DNA of 25,043 nucleotides from an uncultured Eubacteriales bacterium. GTDB lineage: Bacteria > Bacillota > Clostridia > Oscillospirales > Acutalibacteraceae. The stretch is from the NCBI GenBank assembly GCA_934444695.1, contig CAKSDF010000012.1, positions 1 through 25,043 of the forward strand. The letters are read 5' to 3'. The position numbers were made by a program, and so were the translations under genes. This document shows positions 1 to 7,068 of the stretch, piece after piece. How positions within the stretch are numbered: the first letter of the stretch is position 1; each line of letters starts with the position of its first letter. Below the pieces are notes generated by a model, which searched no databases, was not told the origin of the DNA, and worked only from the letters and a program-made list of their open reading frames with translations.

Positions 1-1
1 A

Positions 2-58
2 TTGCTGTGTGAGCATATGTTGCTTAATCCTATTTCGGCCGATGAGGTGAAAAAATGA
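2..58 (+). CDS. C-terminal end of an unidentified upstream gene (partial)
   Basis: One frame is open from the window edge to a TGA at 56-58, encoding about 18 residues that end in ISADEVKK. The stop overlaps the metN start in an ATGA arrangement, the usual sign of translational coupling, so this is probably the 3' end of a gene in the same operon. Too little is visible to assign a family. MetQ or a peptidase/amidohydrolase that works with the importer would be reasonable guesses, but nothing in the 18 residues proves either. Confidence 0.5.
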   Translation: MLCEHMLLNPISADEVKK

Positions 59-1074
59 TTGAAATAAAAAATCTGTCCAAGACCTTTACCCTTGCATCGG
101 GAGAGGTTGAGGCGCTAAAAGACGTTTCGCTGACCGTAAACGACGGCGAAATATACGGAATAATCGGTATGAGCGGTGCCGGAAAGAGCACACTTGTGCG
201 ATGCATAAATATGCTTGAACGGCCAACGTCGGGAAGCGTTGTTTTCGACGGTGTGGATATGGGATCTTTAAGCCAGAAGGAGCTTAGGGAAACAAGAAGA
301 AAAATCACTATGATTTTTCAGAGCTTCAATCTGCTTATGCAGAAAAACTGCCTTAAAAATGTGTGCTTCCCCCTTGAGCTTGCAGGAGTGCCCAAAGCCG
401 AGGCAAAGAAAAAGGCCGCCGAGCTTCTTGAGCTTGTGGGACTTGCCGAAAAGGCTAAGGCCTATCCGGCGCAGCTTTCGGGAGGTCAGCAGCAGAGGGT
501 GGCCATTGCCCGTGCCCTTGCAACCGAGCCTAAGGTGCTGCTGTGCGATGAAGCCACCAGTGCTCTTGATCCTAAAACCACCAATGCCATCCTCGACCTT
601 GTGCAGACAATAAACAAAAAAACCGGCATTTCGGTTATAATAATTACCCATCAGATGAGCGCTGTCGAGCGTGTGTGCGACAGGGTGGCGATTCTCGAAA
701 ACGGCGAGGTGGCCGAAGAAGGAACCGTTTCGGAGGTTTTCTCACATCCTAAATCCTCTGCAGCAAAACGCCTTGTTTTCCCCGAAGGCTCTTCCGAAGA
801 GTTCTTTGCCGAAAAGGATGAAAATTACCGCTACATACGCGTTGTATTTAACGGTGCCGACGCTACCGATGAGCCTATGATCGCTCAGATGGCGGTTAAA
901 GAAGGCATAGAGGCCAGCATCTGCTATGCTTCCACCAAAAGCATCGGCGGAAAGGCCTACGGTACAATGCTTCTTTCCGTTAAAAACCAAGATGATAACC
1001 TTAATCGGGCCATAAGCTTTTTGACCCAAAGCGAAGATATATCCGCTGAGGAGGTGACCGGAAATGCTGACTGA
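55..1074 (+). CDS. metN: Methionine ABC transporter ATP-binding protein MetN
   Basis: Cytoplasmic ATPase that powers import of methionine through MetI. Visible motifs: Walker A GMSGAGKS at residues 38-45, signature LSGGQQQR at 141-148, Walker B with VLLCDEATS at 161-169, and H-loop histidine in IIITHQ near 199. After the ABC domain, residues about 257-330 form a ferredoxin-like NIL domain (IRVVFNG...GTMLLSV), the regulatory methionine-sensing domain typical of MetN; this separates it from generic amino-acid ABC ATPases. The length of 339 aa is normal. A GAGGTG ribosome site lies just before ATG 55. The gene overlaps the preceding partial frame by 4 nt and metI by 11 nt, so all are one operon. 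No SAM riboswitch is visible because the operon start lies outside the window. D-methionine or related compounds are also possible substrates. Confidence 0.95.
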   Translation: MIEIKNLSKTFTLASGEVEALKDVSLTVNDGEIYGIIGMSGAGKSTLVRCINMLERPTSGSVVFDGVDMGSLSQKELRETRRKITMIFQSFNLLMQKNCLKNVCFPLELAGVPKAEAKKKAAELLELVGLAEKAKAYPAQLSGGQQQRVAIARALATEPKVLLCDEATSALDPKTTNAILDLVQTINKKTGISVIIITHQMSAVERVCDRVAILENGEVAEEGTVSEVFSHPKSSAAKRLVFPEGSSEEFFAEKDENYRYIRVVFNGADATDEPMIAQMAVKEGIEASICYASTKSIGGKAYGTMLLSVKNQDDNLNRAISFLTQSEDISAEEVTGNAD

Positions 1075-1768
1075 TTTTTTTAATTCTCCCGATTGGATTG
1101 AAACGGCCGAAATAGTAAAGACCCAGTTTTTATCGGCAATATGGGAGACACTTTATGTGACCGTGCTTTCAACGGCTCTTGCCATAATAATCGGCCTGCC
1201 TTTAGGCGTGCTACTTGTGGCCGGGGAAAAGGGAGGCGTGCTTCCGCTGCCGAAAGCGGTTATGCAGGTGCTTAATATCATAATAAACCTGTTAAGATCG
1301 GTGCCTTTCCTTATACTGATGATTCTTGTTTTCCCGCTTACCAGGGCCATAATGGGAACGGCGGTGGGAACGGCGGCGTCGGTGGTTCCGCTTACCATTG
1401 CGGCCTTTCCCTTTGTGGTCAGACTTGTGGAAAGCAGCCTTAGGGAGGTCAATCCCAACGTTATCGAAATGGCACAGAGTATGGGCGCGTCCCCTTTCCA
1501 GATCATAATTAAGGTAATGCTTCCCGAAAGTATGCCTTCCCTTATTTCCAACATCACCATCGCCATTACCACCATTCTCGGATACACCGCCATGAGCGGA
1601 ATAATCGGGGGCGGCGGTCTCGGAAAAATAGCCATTAACTACGGTTATTACCGCTATAAATATCTTGTTATGCTGCTTGCTGTGGTGCTTCTTATAGTGC
1701 TCGTGCAGGTGTTCCAGTCGGTTGGAACGGCGCTGACAAAAAAGTGCGACAAACGGCTTAAAAAATAA
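1064..1768 (+). CDS. metI: Methionine ABC transporter permease MetI
   Basis: Integral membrane subunit of the MetNI importer, 234 aa, the usual MetI length. The protein has about five hydrophobic segments, beginning around residues 20-50 (LSAIWETLYVTVLSTALAII). The cytoplasmic coupling loop that docks on MetN is visible as EMAQSMGASPFQIIIKVMLP, the EAA-like motif of binding-protein-dependent permeases, in the middle of the protein. The next stretch, TTILGYTAMSGIIGGGGLG, is highly typical of MetI. The start ATG lies inside the metN 3' end with GAGGAGGTG about 10 nt upstream, so translation is coupled. No metQ-like lipoprotein gene follows; the solute-binding protein must lie upstream of the window or elsewhere. 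Confidence 0.95.
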   Translation: MLTDFFNSPDWIETAEIVKTQFLSAIWETLYVTVLSTALAIIIGLPLGVLLVAGEKGGVLPLPKAVMQVLNIIINLLRSVPFLILMILVFPLTRAIMGTAVGTAASVVPLTIAAFPFVVRLVESSLREVNPNVIEMAQSMGASPFQIIIKVMLPESMPSLISNITIAITTILGYTAMSGIIGGGGLGKIAINYGYYRYKYLVMLLAVVLLIVLVQVFQSVGTALTKKCDKRLKK

Positions 1769-1878
1769 GTTTGCGGTTATGGACTTTTATTCGTTCGAAG
1801 GGTGAACTTATTTTAGCGAAAAACATTTCGTAAAGGGAATACGGCAAAAATCTTTTTGTTAAAAAACATTGAATAATG

Positions 1879-1907
1879 TAGACATCCGAAACCAAGTGTG
1901 GTAAAAT
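1879..1907 (+). promoter_or_regulatory. Sigma-A type promoter for the Bfd-like/rubredoxin pair
   Basis: A TAGACA -35 box (1879-1884) is separated by exactly 17 bp from a TAAAAT -10 box (1902-1907); each matches consensus at 5 of 6 positions. It lies 46 bp before the Bfd-like start. The -35 hexamer is also one arm of a wider inverted repeat whose other arm, TGTCTA, is at 1925-1930. Most of the 1769-1878 gap otherwise holds only AT-rich sequence with weak hairpins and no clear terminator for metI. Confidence 0.6.
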
Positions 1908-1952
1908 AAAAACATCCTAAATGGTGTCTATTTTAAAAAGCAGGTGAGAAAA

Positions 1953-2156
1953 GTGAATAGTACCGAAAATCAACTTATTTGCAAATGCAAAAAGGTCAGC
2001 TATGCAGACATCGAAAAGGCAGTTCATGAGCACACCCGTTTTCCGGATTTGGAAAAAGAATTTGAAGAGGTGCAAAAGGTGACAAATTGCTCTACCGGCT
2101 GCGGGAGATGTCACGATAAAATTATGGATGTCATTTCCGAAATTATAAGTGGCTGA
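1953..2156 (+). CDS. Bfd-like [2Fe-2S]-binding protein
   Basis: Small 67-aa protein with the cysteine pattern of the BFD/(2Fe-2S) family: CKC at residues 10-12 and CGRC at 50-53, with one extra cysteine at 46. In the family this fold is either bacterioferritin-associated ferredoxin, which transfers electrons to mobilise stored iron, or a module of larger oxidoreductases. The GTG at 1953 is preferred because AGGTGA at 1942-1947 sits 5 nt upstream; an in-frame GTG at 1944 lies inside that ribosome site and would add three residues. It is 38 bp upstream of a rubredoxin gene and shares its promoter, so a role in electron transfer or iron/oxidative stress handling is inferred. No bacterioferritin gene is present in the window. 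Confidence 0.8.
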   Translation: MNSTENQLICKCKKVSYADIEKAVHEHTRFPDLEKEFEEVQKVTNCSTGCGRCHDKIMDVISEIISG

Positions 2157-2194
2157 TACCGAAAAATTATAAACCATAAAAGGAGATAATAATT

Positions 2195-2347
2195 ATGAAA
2201 TACGTATGTCCCTGCGGATATGTTTATGATCCTGAAATCGGCGATCCCGACAGCGGTATTGCTCCCGGCACTGCATTTGAAGATATTCCCGATGATTGGG
2301 TATGTCCCGTCTGCGGCCTTTCCAAGGACGATTTTGAGGCTGAATAA
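2195..2347 (+). CDS. Rubredoxin with a shortened first metal loop
   Basis: Fifty-residue rubredoxin, a cytoplasmic one-electron carrier that binds a single iron with four cysteines. The family signature is clear: GYVYDP after the first loop, PGTAFEDIPDDWVCPVCG in the second half, and an acidic C-terminus. The second loop is the normal C-x2-C (Cys37, Cys40). The first loop reads VCPCGYVYDP, with cysteines at 5 and 7, so it is C-x-C rather than the usual C-x2-C. Start ATG 2195 follows AAAGGAGAT with good spacing. In anaerobes such rubredoxins typically feed rubrerythrin or superoxide reductase; neither is in the window. Co-transcription with the Bfd-like gene is inferred from the 38-bp gap. Confidence 0.92.
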   Translation: MKYVCPCGYVYDPEIGDPDSGIAPGTAFEDIPDDWVCPVCGLSKDDFEAE

Positions 2348-2400
2348 GCTTGCTCCTTTTCGGGTATGCAATAAGCCTTGAAACAGCTTTGAAAACAGAA

Positions 2401-2676
2401 TAACCATAGCGCACATATCCAAACACGCCTGAAACGGCCTATTAATGGTGCTTTTCGGCTTGTCGTCACCCAGTAGCGATAAGCCTTATGAACTCCTCCG
2501 CACCGAAAACTCCTCATTACTACGCTCACTTCAGGTCGAAGAATTTTGTCGGTAAGAAAAATGCACACAGGCAAGGCGAAAGCGCAGTTAATCCTGTCGG
2601 ATTAACGAGCATTTTAACGCAGTATGTGGGGATTTTTCTCCGCCAAAATCGTGTTCGTATGTGTGCGTTATGGTTA
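2401..2676 (+). repeat. Non-coding element bounded by 27-nt imperfect inverted repeats
   Basis: The left arm (2401-2427, starting TAACCATAGCGCACATATCC) and right arm (2650-2676) are complementary at about 23 of 27 positions. Inside are two clean hairpins: GGCTTGTCG/CGATAAGCC (2458-2486), enclosed by GGTGC/GCACC (2447-2451, 2500-2504), and GTTAATCC/GGATTAAC with a TGTC loop (2587-2606). A 77-codon frame across 2488-2721 lacks a ribosome site and recognisable domains and follows the repeat sequence, so I do not call it a gene. The element fills most of the 2348-2824 gap. It could be a MITE-like repeat or a structured RNA; the sequence alone does not decide. Confidence 0.55.
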
Positions 2677-2745
2677 AACATATATTTTTGCTTTTTCCGA
2701 CATAAAGAGTATTCTGAGTGAAGGTACGAGACACAAAACGCTTAT

Positions 2746-2784
2746 CCGCCGCCGTATCTTTTTGCAGATGCGGCGGTTTTATTT
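2746..2784 (+). terminator. Intrinsic terminator upstream of the hydrogenase maturation operon
   Basis: CCGCCGC...GCGGCGG stem with a second ATCT/AGAT segment separated by a small bulge, a T-rich loop, then TTTTATTT. It would end transcription from the rubredoxin operon or the repeat element before the maturase genes. The AT-rich 2785-2824 stretch after it probably carries the downstream promoter, but I cannot place one convincingly. Confidence 0.65.
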
Positions 2785-2824
2785 ATCATTTTATTTTATT
2801 TAAATTTTGAAAAGAGGTTTTAAT

Positions 2825-3082
2825 ATGGAAACAAGGGTTGCCGTTATGGCCATAATCGTTGAAAAAGGAGAGGCTGTGGAAGGTCTTAATTCTCTTTTGC
2901 ACCAATATCGCGATTTTATAATCGGAAGAATGGGGATTCCCCACAGAGAAAAGAATATAAACATCGTGTCGGTGGCGCTGGACGCTCCTGCAGACACCAT
3001 TTCCGCCCTTGCGGGTAAGCTTGGCAACATCGACGGACTTAGCGTTAAAACGGCATATTCCACCGTTAAAGGCAATGAATAA
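2825..3082 (+). CDS. TM1266-family putative [FeFe]-hydrogenase system regulator
   Basis: Eighty-five-residue protein beginning METRVAVMAIIVE with later segments LLHQYRDFIIGRMGIPH and KNINIVSVALDAPAD. This pattern and length match the TM1266 family, an ACT/ferredoxin-like fold commonly encoded next to hydE, hydF and hydG and annotated as iron-only hydrogenase system regulator; its biochemical function is unproven. ATG 2825 is chosen because AAAGAGG at 2811-2817 lies 7 nt upstream; a TTG 18 nt earlier has no ribosome site. It overlaps hydE by 8 nt, so the two are translationally coupled. The family resembles NikR/ACT-type ligand-sensing domains but no DNA-binding helix is visible in these 85 residues. 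Confidence 0.85.
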   Translation: METRVAVMAIIVEKGEAVEGLNSLLHQYRDFIIGRMGIPHREKNINIVSVALDAPADTISALAGKLGNIDGLSVKTAYSTVKGNE

Positions 3083-4121
3083 CCGTTTTTTTGCCCTTGT
3101 TGATGCCCTTGAAAAGAATCGGTCGCTTTCTCTTTCGGAATATACCGAGCTTATAGAAGGACAGACCCCGTCGCTTTCGGAATATGCGGCAAAAAAGGCC
3201 GCTCGCATAAGAAAAAGTATTTACGGGAACGCCGTATATGTCAGAGGACTTATCGAGATCGGCAATGTCTGCAAAAACGACTGCTTTTATTGCGGAATCC
3301 GCAGATCAAACGGGCATTGCGACCGCTATATCCTTAAAAAAGAGGATGTTTTGAACTGCGCGAAACAGGGGTATGAGCTGGGCTTTCGCACCTTTGTGCT
3401 TCAGGGGGGAGAAGGGGTCTTTTCTCCCGATGAAATATGCCAAACGGTCAAAAAGCTTAAAGAAATGTTCCCCGATTGCGCCGTTACATTGTCTCTCGGA
3501 GAATATGAGCGGGAGGTTTTTGAGGCGTTTTATTCGGCAGGAGCCGACCGATACCTCCTTCGCCACGAAACGGCAGACAAGGAACACTATGAAAAGCTTC
3601 ATCCGAAGGGTATGTCCTTTGAGCACCGTATGAAATGTCTTTATGATCTTAAAGATATCGGCTTTCAGGTGGGCTGCGGATTTATGGTGGGATCGCCTTT
3701 CCAAACGGCAGAATATCTTGCAAAGGATCTTAAATTTATCGAGGAGTTTTCCCCCGATATGTGCGGAATAGGTCCCTTTATACCGGCCGAGAACACCCCC
3801 TTTGAAGATTATCCCGCCGGAAGCGCCGAGCAGACGGTGTTTTTGCTGTCGCTCATCCGTCTTATAAAGCCAAACATTCTGCTCCCTTCAACCACCGCCC
3901 TCGGGACTATCGACCCACTCGGCCGCGAGAAGGGTATACAGGCGGGAGCAAATGTAGTTATGCCCAATCTTTCTCCCGTTGAAGTCAGGAAAAAATACGC
4001 CCTCTACGACAACAAGATCTGCACCGGGGAGGAATCGGCTCAGTGCCGCTCCTGCCTTAACAGACGTATGGAGTCGATAGGATACGAGATAGTCACCGAC
4101 AGGGGAGATATTAAAAAATAA
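3075..4121 (+). CDS. hydE: [FeFe]-hydrogenase H-cluster radical SAM maturase HydE
   Basis: Radical SAM enzyme of 348 aa that acts with HydG and HydF to build the organometallic 2Fe subcluster of [FeFe]-hydrogenase; HydE works on the HydG-derived iron-cysteine-CO/CN species. The radical SAM cluster motif CKNDCFYC is at residues 66-73. A second cluster motif, C-x7-C-x2-C, is present at Cys316, Cys324 and Cys327 near the C-terminus, as in Thermotoga HydE; many HydE proteins lack it. GGEG near the SAM site and MVGSPFQT also fit. The start ATG 3075 lies within the end of the preceding gene; a weak AAAGG precedes it. A longer reading frame begins upstream at 3009 but is contained in the TM1266-like gene. 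HydE is followed by hydG after 56 bp. Confidence 0.95.
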   Translation: MNNRFFALVDALEKNRSLSLSEYTELIEGQTPSLSEYAAKKAARIRKSIYGNAVYVRGLIEIGNVCKNDCFYCGIRRSNGHCDRYILKKEDVLNCAKQGYELGFRTFVLQGGEGVFSPDEICQTVKKLKEMFPDCAVTLSLGEYEREVFEAFYSAGADRYLLRHETADKEHYEKLHPKGMSFEHRMKCLYDLKDIGFQVGCGFMVGSPFQTAEYLAKDLKFIEEFSPDMCGIGPFIPAENTPFEDYPAGSAEQTVFLLSLIRLIKPNILLPSTTALGTIDPLGREKGIQAGANVVMPNLSPVEVRKKYALYDNKICTGEESAQCRSCLNRRMESIGYEIVTDRGDIKK

Positions 4122-4177
4122 GTCTGACGGAAAGAATCTCCGATTAAAAATTCTGACCGTAAGAAAGGAAGAAAAAT

Positions 4178-5626
4178 ATGTCAATCTACAATCCCAAATC
4201 CCTCAAAGCCGAGGAATTCATTAATCACGAGGAAATCCTCGAAACCATTAAATACGCCGAGCAAAACAAACATAACATTGAGCTTATCGACAGCATACTT
4301 GAAAAGGCCCGCCCGGTCAAAAACGGCAACGAGACCCACTGCGCCGGCCTTTCACACAGGGAGGCGTCGGTGCTTCTTGCCTGCGACATTCCCGAAAAGA
4401 TCGAGGAAATGTATCGCCTTGCCGAGGAGATAAAGCTGGCCTTTTACGGCAACCGCATCGTTATGTTTGCTCCCCTTTATCTTTCAAATTATTGCGTCAA
4501 CGGATGTCTTTACTGTCCCTATCACCTTAAAAATAAGCACATCGCCCGCATAAAGCTCTCTCAGGAGGACATTAAAAGGGAGGTCATTGCCCTTCAGGAT
4601 ATGGGACACAAGCGCCTTGCAATCGAGGCGGGAGAGGACCCGGTAAACAACCCCATCGAATATATTCTCGAATCCATAAAGACCATCTATTCCATACATC
4701 ACAAAAACGGCGACATAAGAAGGGTTAACGTCAACATCGCCGCCACAACGGTGGAAAACTACCGCAAGCTTAAGGAAGCGGGAATAGGCACATACATCCT
4801 CTTCCAGGAAACATACAACAAAAAGAGCTATCTTGAGCTTCATCCCACCGGTCCCAAGCACGATTACGATTATCACACCGAGGCTATGGACAGAGCCATG
4901 GACGGCGGAATCGACGATGTGGGACTGGGTGTGCTTTTCGGACTTGAAGGGTATCAGTATGAATTCGCGGGGCTTCTTATGCACGCAGAGCATCTTGAGG
5001 CGGTGCACGGAGTAGGTCCTCACACCATTAGTGTGCCCAGAGTCAAACACGCCGACGACATCGATCCCGACGCCTTCGACAACGGCCTTGACGACGAAAT
5101 TTTTGAAAAGATCGCTGCTTGCATCCGCATCGCCGTTCCCTATACCGGAATGATCATTTCCACAAGAGAGAGCCAGCAGGTGAGAGAAAAAATGCTGCAG
5201 CTTGGTGTTTCGCAAATAAGCGGCGCCTCCCGTACATCGGTGGGCGGATATTGCGAGGAGGAACGCCCCCACGATTCCGAGCAGTTTGACGTATCGGATC
5301 AGCGCACCCTTGACGAGGTGGTAAACTGGCTTATGAGCATGGGATTTGTGCCTTCTTTCTGCACAGCCTGCTACCGCGAGGGAAGAACCGGCGACAGATT
5401 TATGGCACTTTGCAAGAGCATGCAGATTCTTAACTGCTGTCATCCTAATGCACTCATGACACTTAAGGAGTACCTTGAGGATTATGCAAGCGAGGACACC
5501 AAAAAGGTGGGATATAAGCTTATAGAAGAGGAACTTAAAAAGATTCCCAAGGATAAGGTCAGAGAAATAGCAAAGGCCAACATCGAGCAGATCAAAAATT
5601 CCAACCGCAGGGATTTCCGCTTTTAA
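4178..5626 (+). CDS. hydG: [FeFe]-hydrogenase H-cluster radical SAM maturase HydG
   Basis: Radical SAM tyrosine lyase, 482 aa, which cleaves tyrosine to p-cresol and dehydroglycine and yields the CO and CN ligands of the H-cluster. The SAM-binding cluster motif CVNGCLYC is at residues 106-113. The auxiliary cluster that carries the labile dangler iron has the C-x2-C-x22-C pattern at Cys395, Cys398 and Cys421, within FCTACYREGRTGDRFM, a hallmark that separates HydG from the thiamine enzyme ThiH. Length is normal for HydG. The ribosome site AAGAAAGGAAG precedes ATG 4178. It is the second maturase in the operon and lies 12 bp before hydF. Confidence 0.97.
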   Translation: MSIYNPKSLKAEEFINHEEILETIKYAEQNKHNIELIDSILEKARPVKNGNETHCAGLSHREASVLLACDIPEKIEEMYRLAEEIKLAFYGNRIVMFAPLYLSNYCVNGCLYCPYHLKNKHIARIKLSQEDIKREVIALQDMGHKRLAIEAGEDPVNNPIEYILESIKTIYSIHHKNGDIRRVNVNIAATTVENYRKLKEAGIGTYILFQETYNKKSYLELHPTGPKHDYDYHTEAMDRAMDGGIDDVGLGVLFGLEGYQYEFAGLLMHAEHLEAVHGVGPHTISVPRVKHADDIDPDAFDNGLDDEIFEKIAACIRIAVPYTGMIISTRESQQVREKMLQLGVSQISGASRTSVGGYCEEERPHDSEQFDVSDQRTLDEVVNWLMSMGFVPSFCTACYREGRTGDRFMALCKSMQILNCCHPNALMTLKEYLEDYASEDTKKVGYKLIEEELKKIPKDKVREIAKANIEQIKNSNRRDFRF

Positions 5627-5638
5627 GGGGGAAGGAAA

Positions 5639-6841
5639 ATGGGACTTAACGACACGGTATCGGCCGAAAGACCCCACATCGGATTTTTCGGACTGAGAAA
5701 CGCCGGCAAATCCAGCGTAGTAAACGCCGTTACGGGGCAGAAGCTGTCACTGGTTTCGGATATTAAGGGCACCACCACCGACCCGGTGAAAAAGGCTATG
5801 GAGCTTTTGCCCATTGGCCCGGTTGTCATAATCGACACCCCCGGTATCGACGACAGCGGTGTGCTTGGCGAAATGCGTGTAAAGCGCACAATGCAGGTGC
5901 TTGAGCAGACCGACATTGCTCTGCTTATAATCGACAGCCAAAAGGGGCTGTCACCTGCCGATAGGCATCTTATAGAGCTTTTTGAGCAAAAAAGCATTAC
6001 CTACATAAAGGTGTTTAACAAATCGGACAAGCTTGAGAAGATACCTGCTGCCGGTCAAAACGAGATATATGTATGCGCCACAAGCGGCGATGGAATATAC
6101 GACCTTAAAGAAATGATAGGCAGGGCGGCTAAAATTGCCAAAACCGAGCGACCGCTCATTTCCGATCTAATCGAACCGGGAGATGTAGTGGTGCTTGTTG
6201 TGCCCATTGATTCGGCGGCGCCTAAGGGCAGGCTGATACTGCCCCAGCAGCAGACCATTCGGGCAATTCTCGATGCCGGAGCCATCTCGGTCGTCACAAG
6301 GGAAAAGGAGCTTGAAGCCACCCTTTTATCCCTTAAAGATAAGCCTAAAATGGTCATAACCGATTCCCAGGCCTTTGAACAGGTCGATAAAATCACGCCT
6401 AAAGACATAACCTTAACCTCTTTTTCTATACTATTCGCTCGGTATAAGGGCGATCTTAAAGAGGCGGTAAAGGGGGCGGCGGCTCTCGATAATCTTCGCG
6501 ACGGAAGCAGGGTGCTTATTTCCGAAGGATGTACCCACCACCGCCAGTGCAACGACATCGGCACGGTCAAAATGCCTAAATGGGCCGAAAAATACACCGG
6601 CAAAAAGCTGAGCTTTGAATTTACATCGGGCGGGGAATTTCCCGACGATCCGAGCGGATACGATCTCGTTATACACTGCGGAGGCTGTATGCTCGGCGAG
6701 CGGGAAATGAAATCCCGTATAAGACGGTGCGTTGAGAAAAACGTGCCCATAACAAACTACGGCATTGCCATTGCACAGATGCACGGTATTCTCGGCCGCT
6801 CGGTGGAAGCCTTCCCCGATATTGCCGAGATTTTAAAGTAA
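5639..6841 (+). CDS. hydF: [FeFe]-hydrogenase maturation GTPase/scaffold HydF
   Basis: HydF, 400 aa, carries the 2Fe precursor and delivers it to apo-HydA. The N-terminal GTPase domain shows P-loop GLRNAGKSS at 18-26, switch motif DTPGIDD near residue 67, and NKSDK near 130. The C-terminal cluster-binding domain has CTH at 298-300 and HCGGC at 346-350, the conserved HydF iron-sulfur ligand pattern. Ribosome site AAGGGGGAAGG immediately precedes ATG 5639. It closes a TM1266-hydE-hydG-hydF operon, and a terminator follows at 6953. The presence of the whole set implies a functional [FeFe]-hydrogenase elsewhere in the genome, since no hydA is in the window. Confidence 0.96.
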   Translation: MGLNDTVSAERPHIGFFGLRNAGKSSVVNAVTGQKLSLVSDIKGTTTDPVKKAMELLPIGPVVIIDTPGIDDSGVLGEMRVKRTMQVLEQTDIALLIIDSQKGLSPADRHLIELFEQKSITYIKVFNKSDKLEKIPAAGQNEIYVCATSGDGIYDLKEMIGRAAKIAKTERPLISDLIEPGDVVVLVVPIDSAAPKGRLILPQQQTIRAILDAGAISVVTREKELEATLLSLKDKPKMVITDSQAFEQVDKITPKDITLTSFSILFARYKGDLKEAVKGAAALDNLRDGSRVLISEGCTHHRQCNDIGTVKMPKWAEKYTGKKLSFEFTSGGEFPDDPSGYDLVIHCGGCMLGEREMKSRIRRCVEKNVPITNYGIAIAQMHGILGRSVEAFPDIAEILK

Positions 6842-6851
6842 CCTTAAAGCC

Positions 6852-6929
6852 TTGAGCATACATTTAATAAAATGCATTTAGCACGTATTCAAAGCCTTGA
6901 GGGCACATTTAAATCATTAAGCGCGCATT
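6852..6929 (+). repeat. Short degenerate direct repeats after hydF
   Basis: Three related copies of TTRAG-N4-CATTTAA start at 6852, 6897 and 6917; the first two are also preceded by the same AAAGCC. The spacing is irregular (45 and 20 bp). They lie between the hydF stop and the terminator. They may be relics of local duplication; no function is apparent. Confidence 0.35.
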
Positions 6930-6952
6930 TAAAGCTCAAATGCTGTTATCAT

Positions 6953-6985
6953 AAGAGCCTTTGGAATTTTCCGAAGGCTCTTTTT
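6953..6985 (+). terminator. Intrinsic terminator of the hydE-hydG-hydF operon
   Basis: AAGAGCCTT pairs with AAGGCTCTT around a TGGAATTTTCCG centre that itself can pair (GG/CC), followed by a T run. This is a strong hairpin and placed 110 bp after the hydF stop. Confidence 0.85.
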
Positions 6986-6988
6986 CTA

Positions 6989-7017
6989 TTGCAATTAAGG
7001 GGAAAATGTGCTATGGT
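6989..7017 (+). promoter_or_regulatory. Probable extended -10 promoter for the membrane protein gene
   Basis: TTGCAA (6989-6994) and TATGGT (7012-7017) are 17 bp apart and the -10 is preceded by TGC, the extended -10 form. Both hexamers match consensus at 4 of 6. It begins just after the hydF terminator tail and lies 51 bp before ATG 7069. Confidence 0.4.
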
Positions 7018-7068
7018 TTTATTGTGATTAAAAAATACTTTTTGCCGCCGAAAGGATGAAGGGTAAAA

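Noticed and set aside
2488..2721. 77-codon plus-strand frame
   Set aside because: No ribosome site or domain; most of it is the inverted-repeat element and its hairpins, so a protein is unlikely.
2762..2789. TTGCAG/TATCAT promoter-like pair before the maturation operon
   Set aside because: It overlaps the terminator hairpin, has 16-bp spacing and weak hexamers, so it cannot be separated from chance in AT-rich DNA.
4484..5677. 397-codon minus-strand frame opposite hydG
   Set aside because: It is the antisense of a clearly conserved hydG; the composition of the coding strand keeps the reverse frame free of stops.
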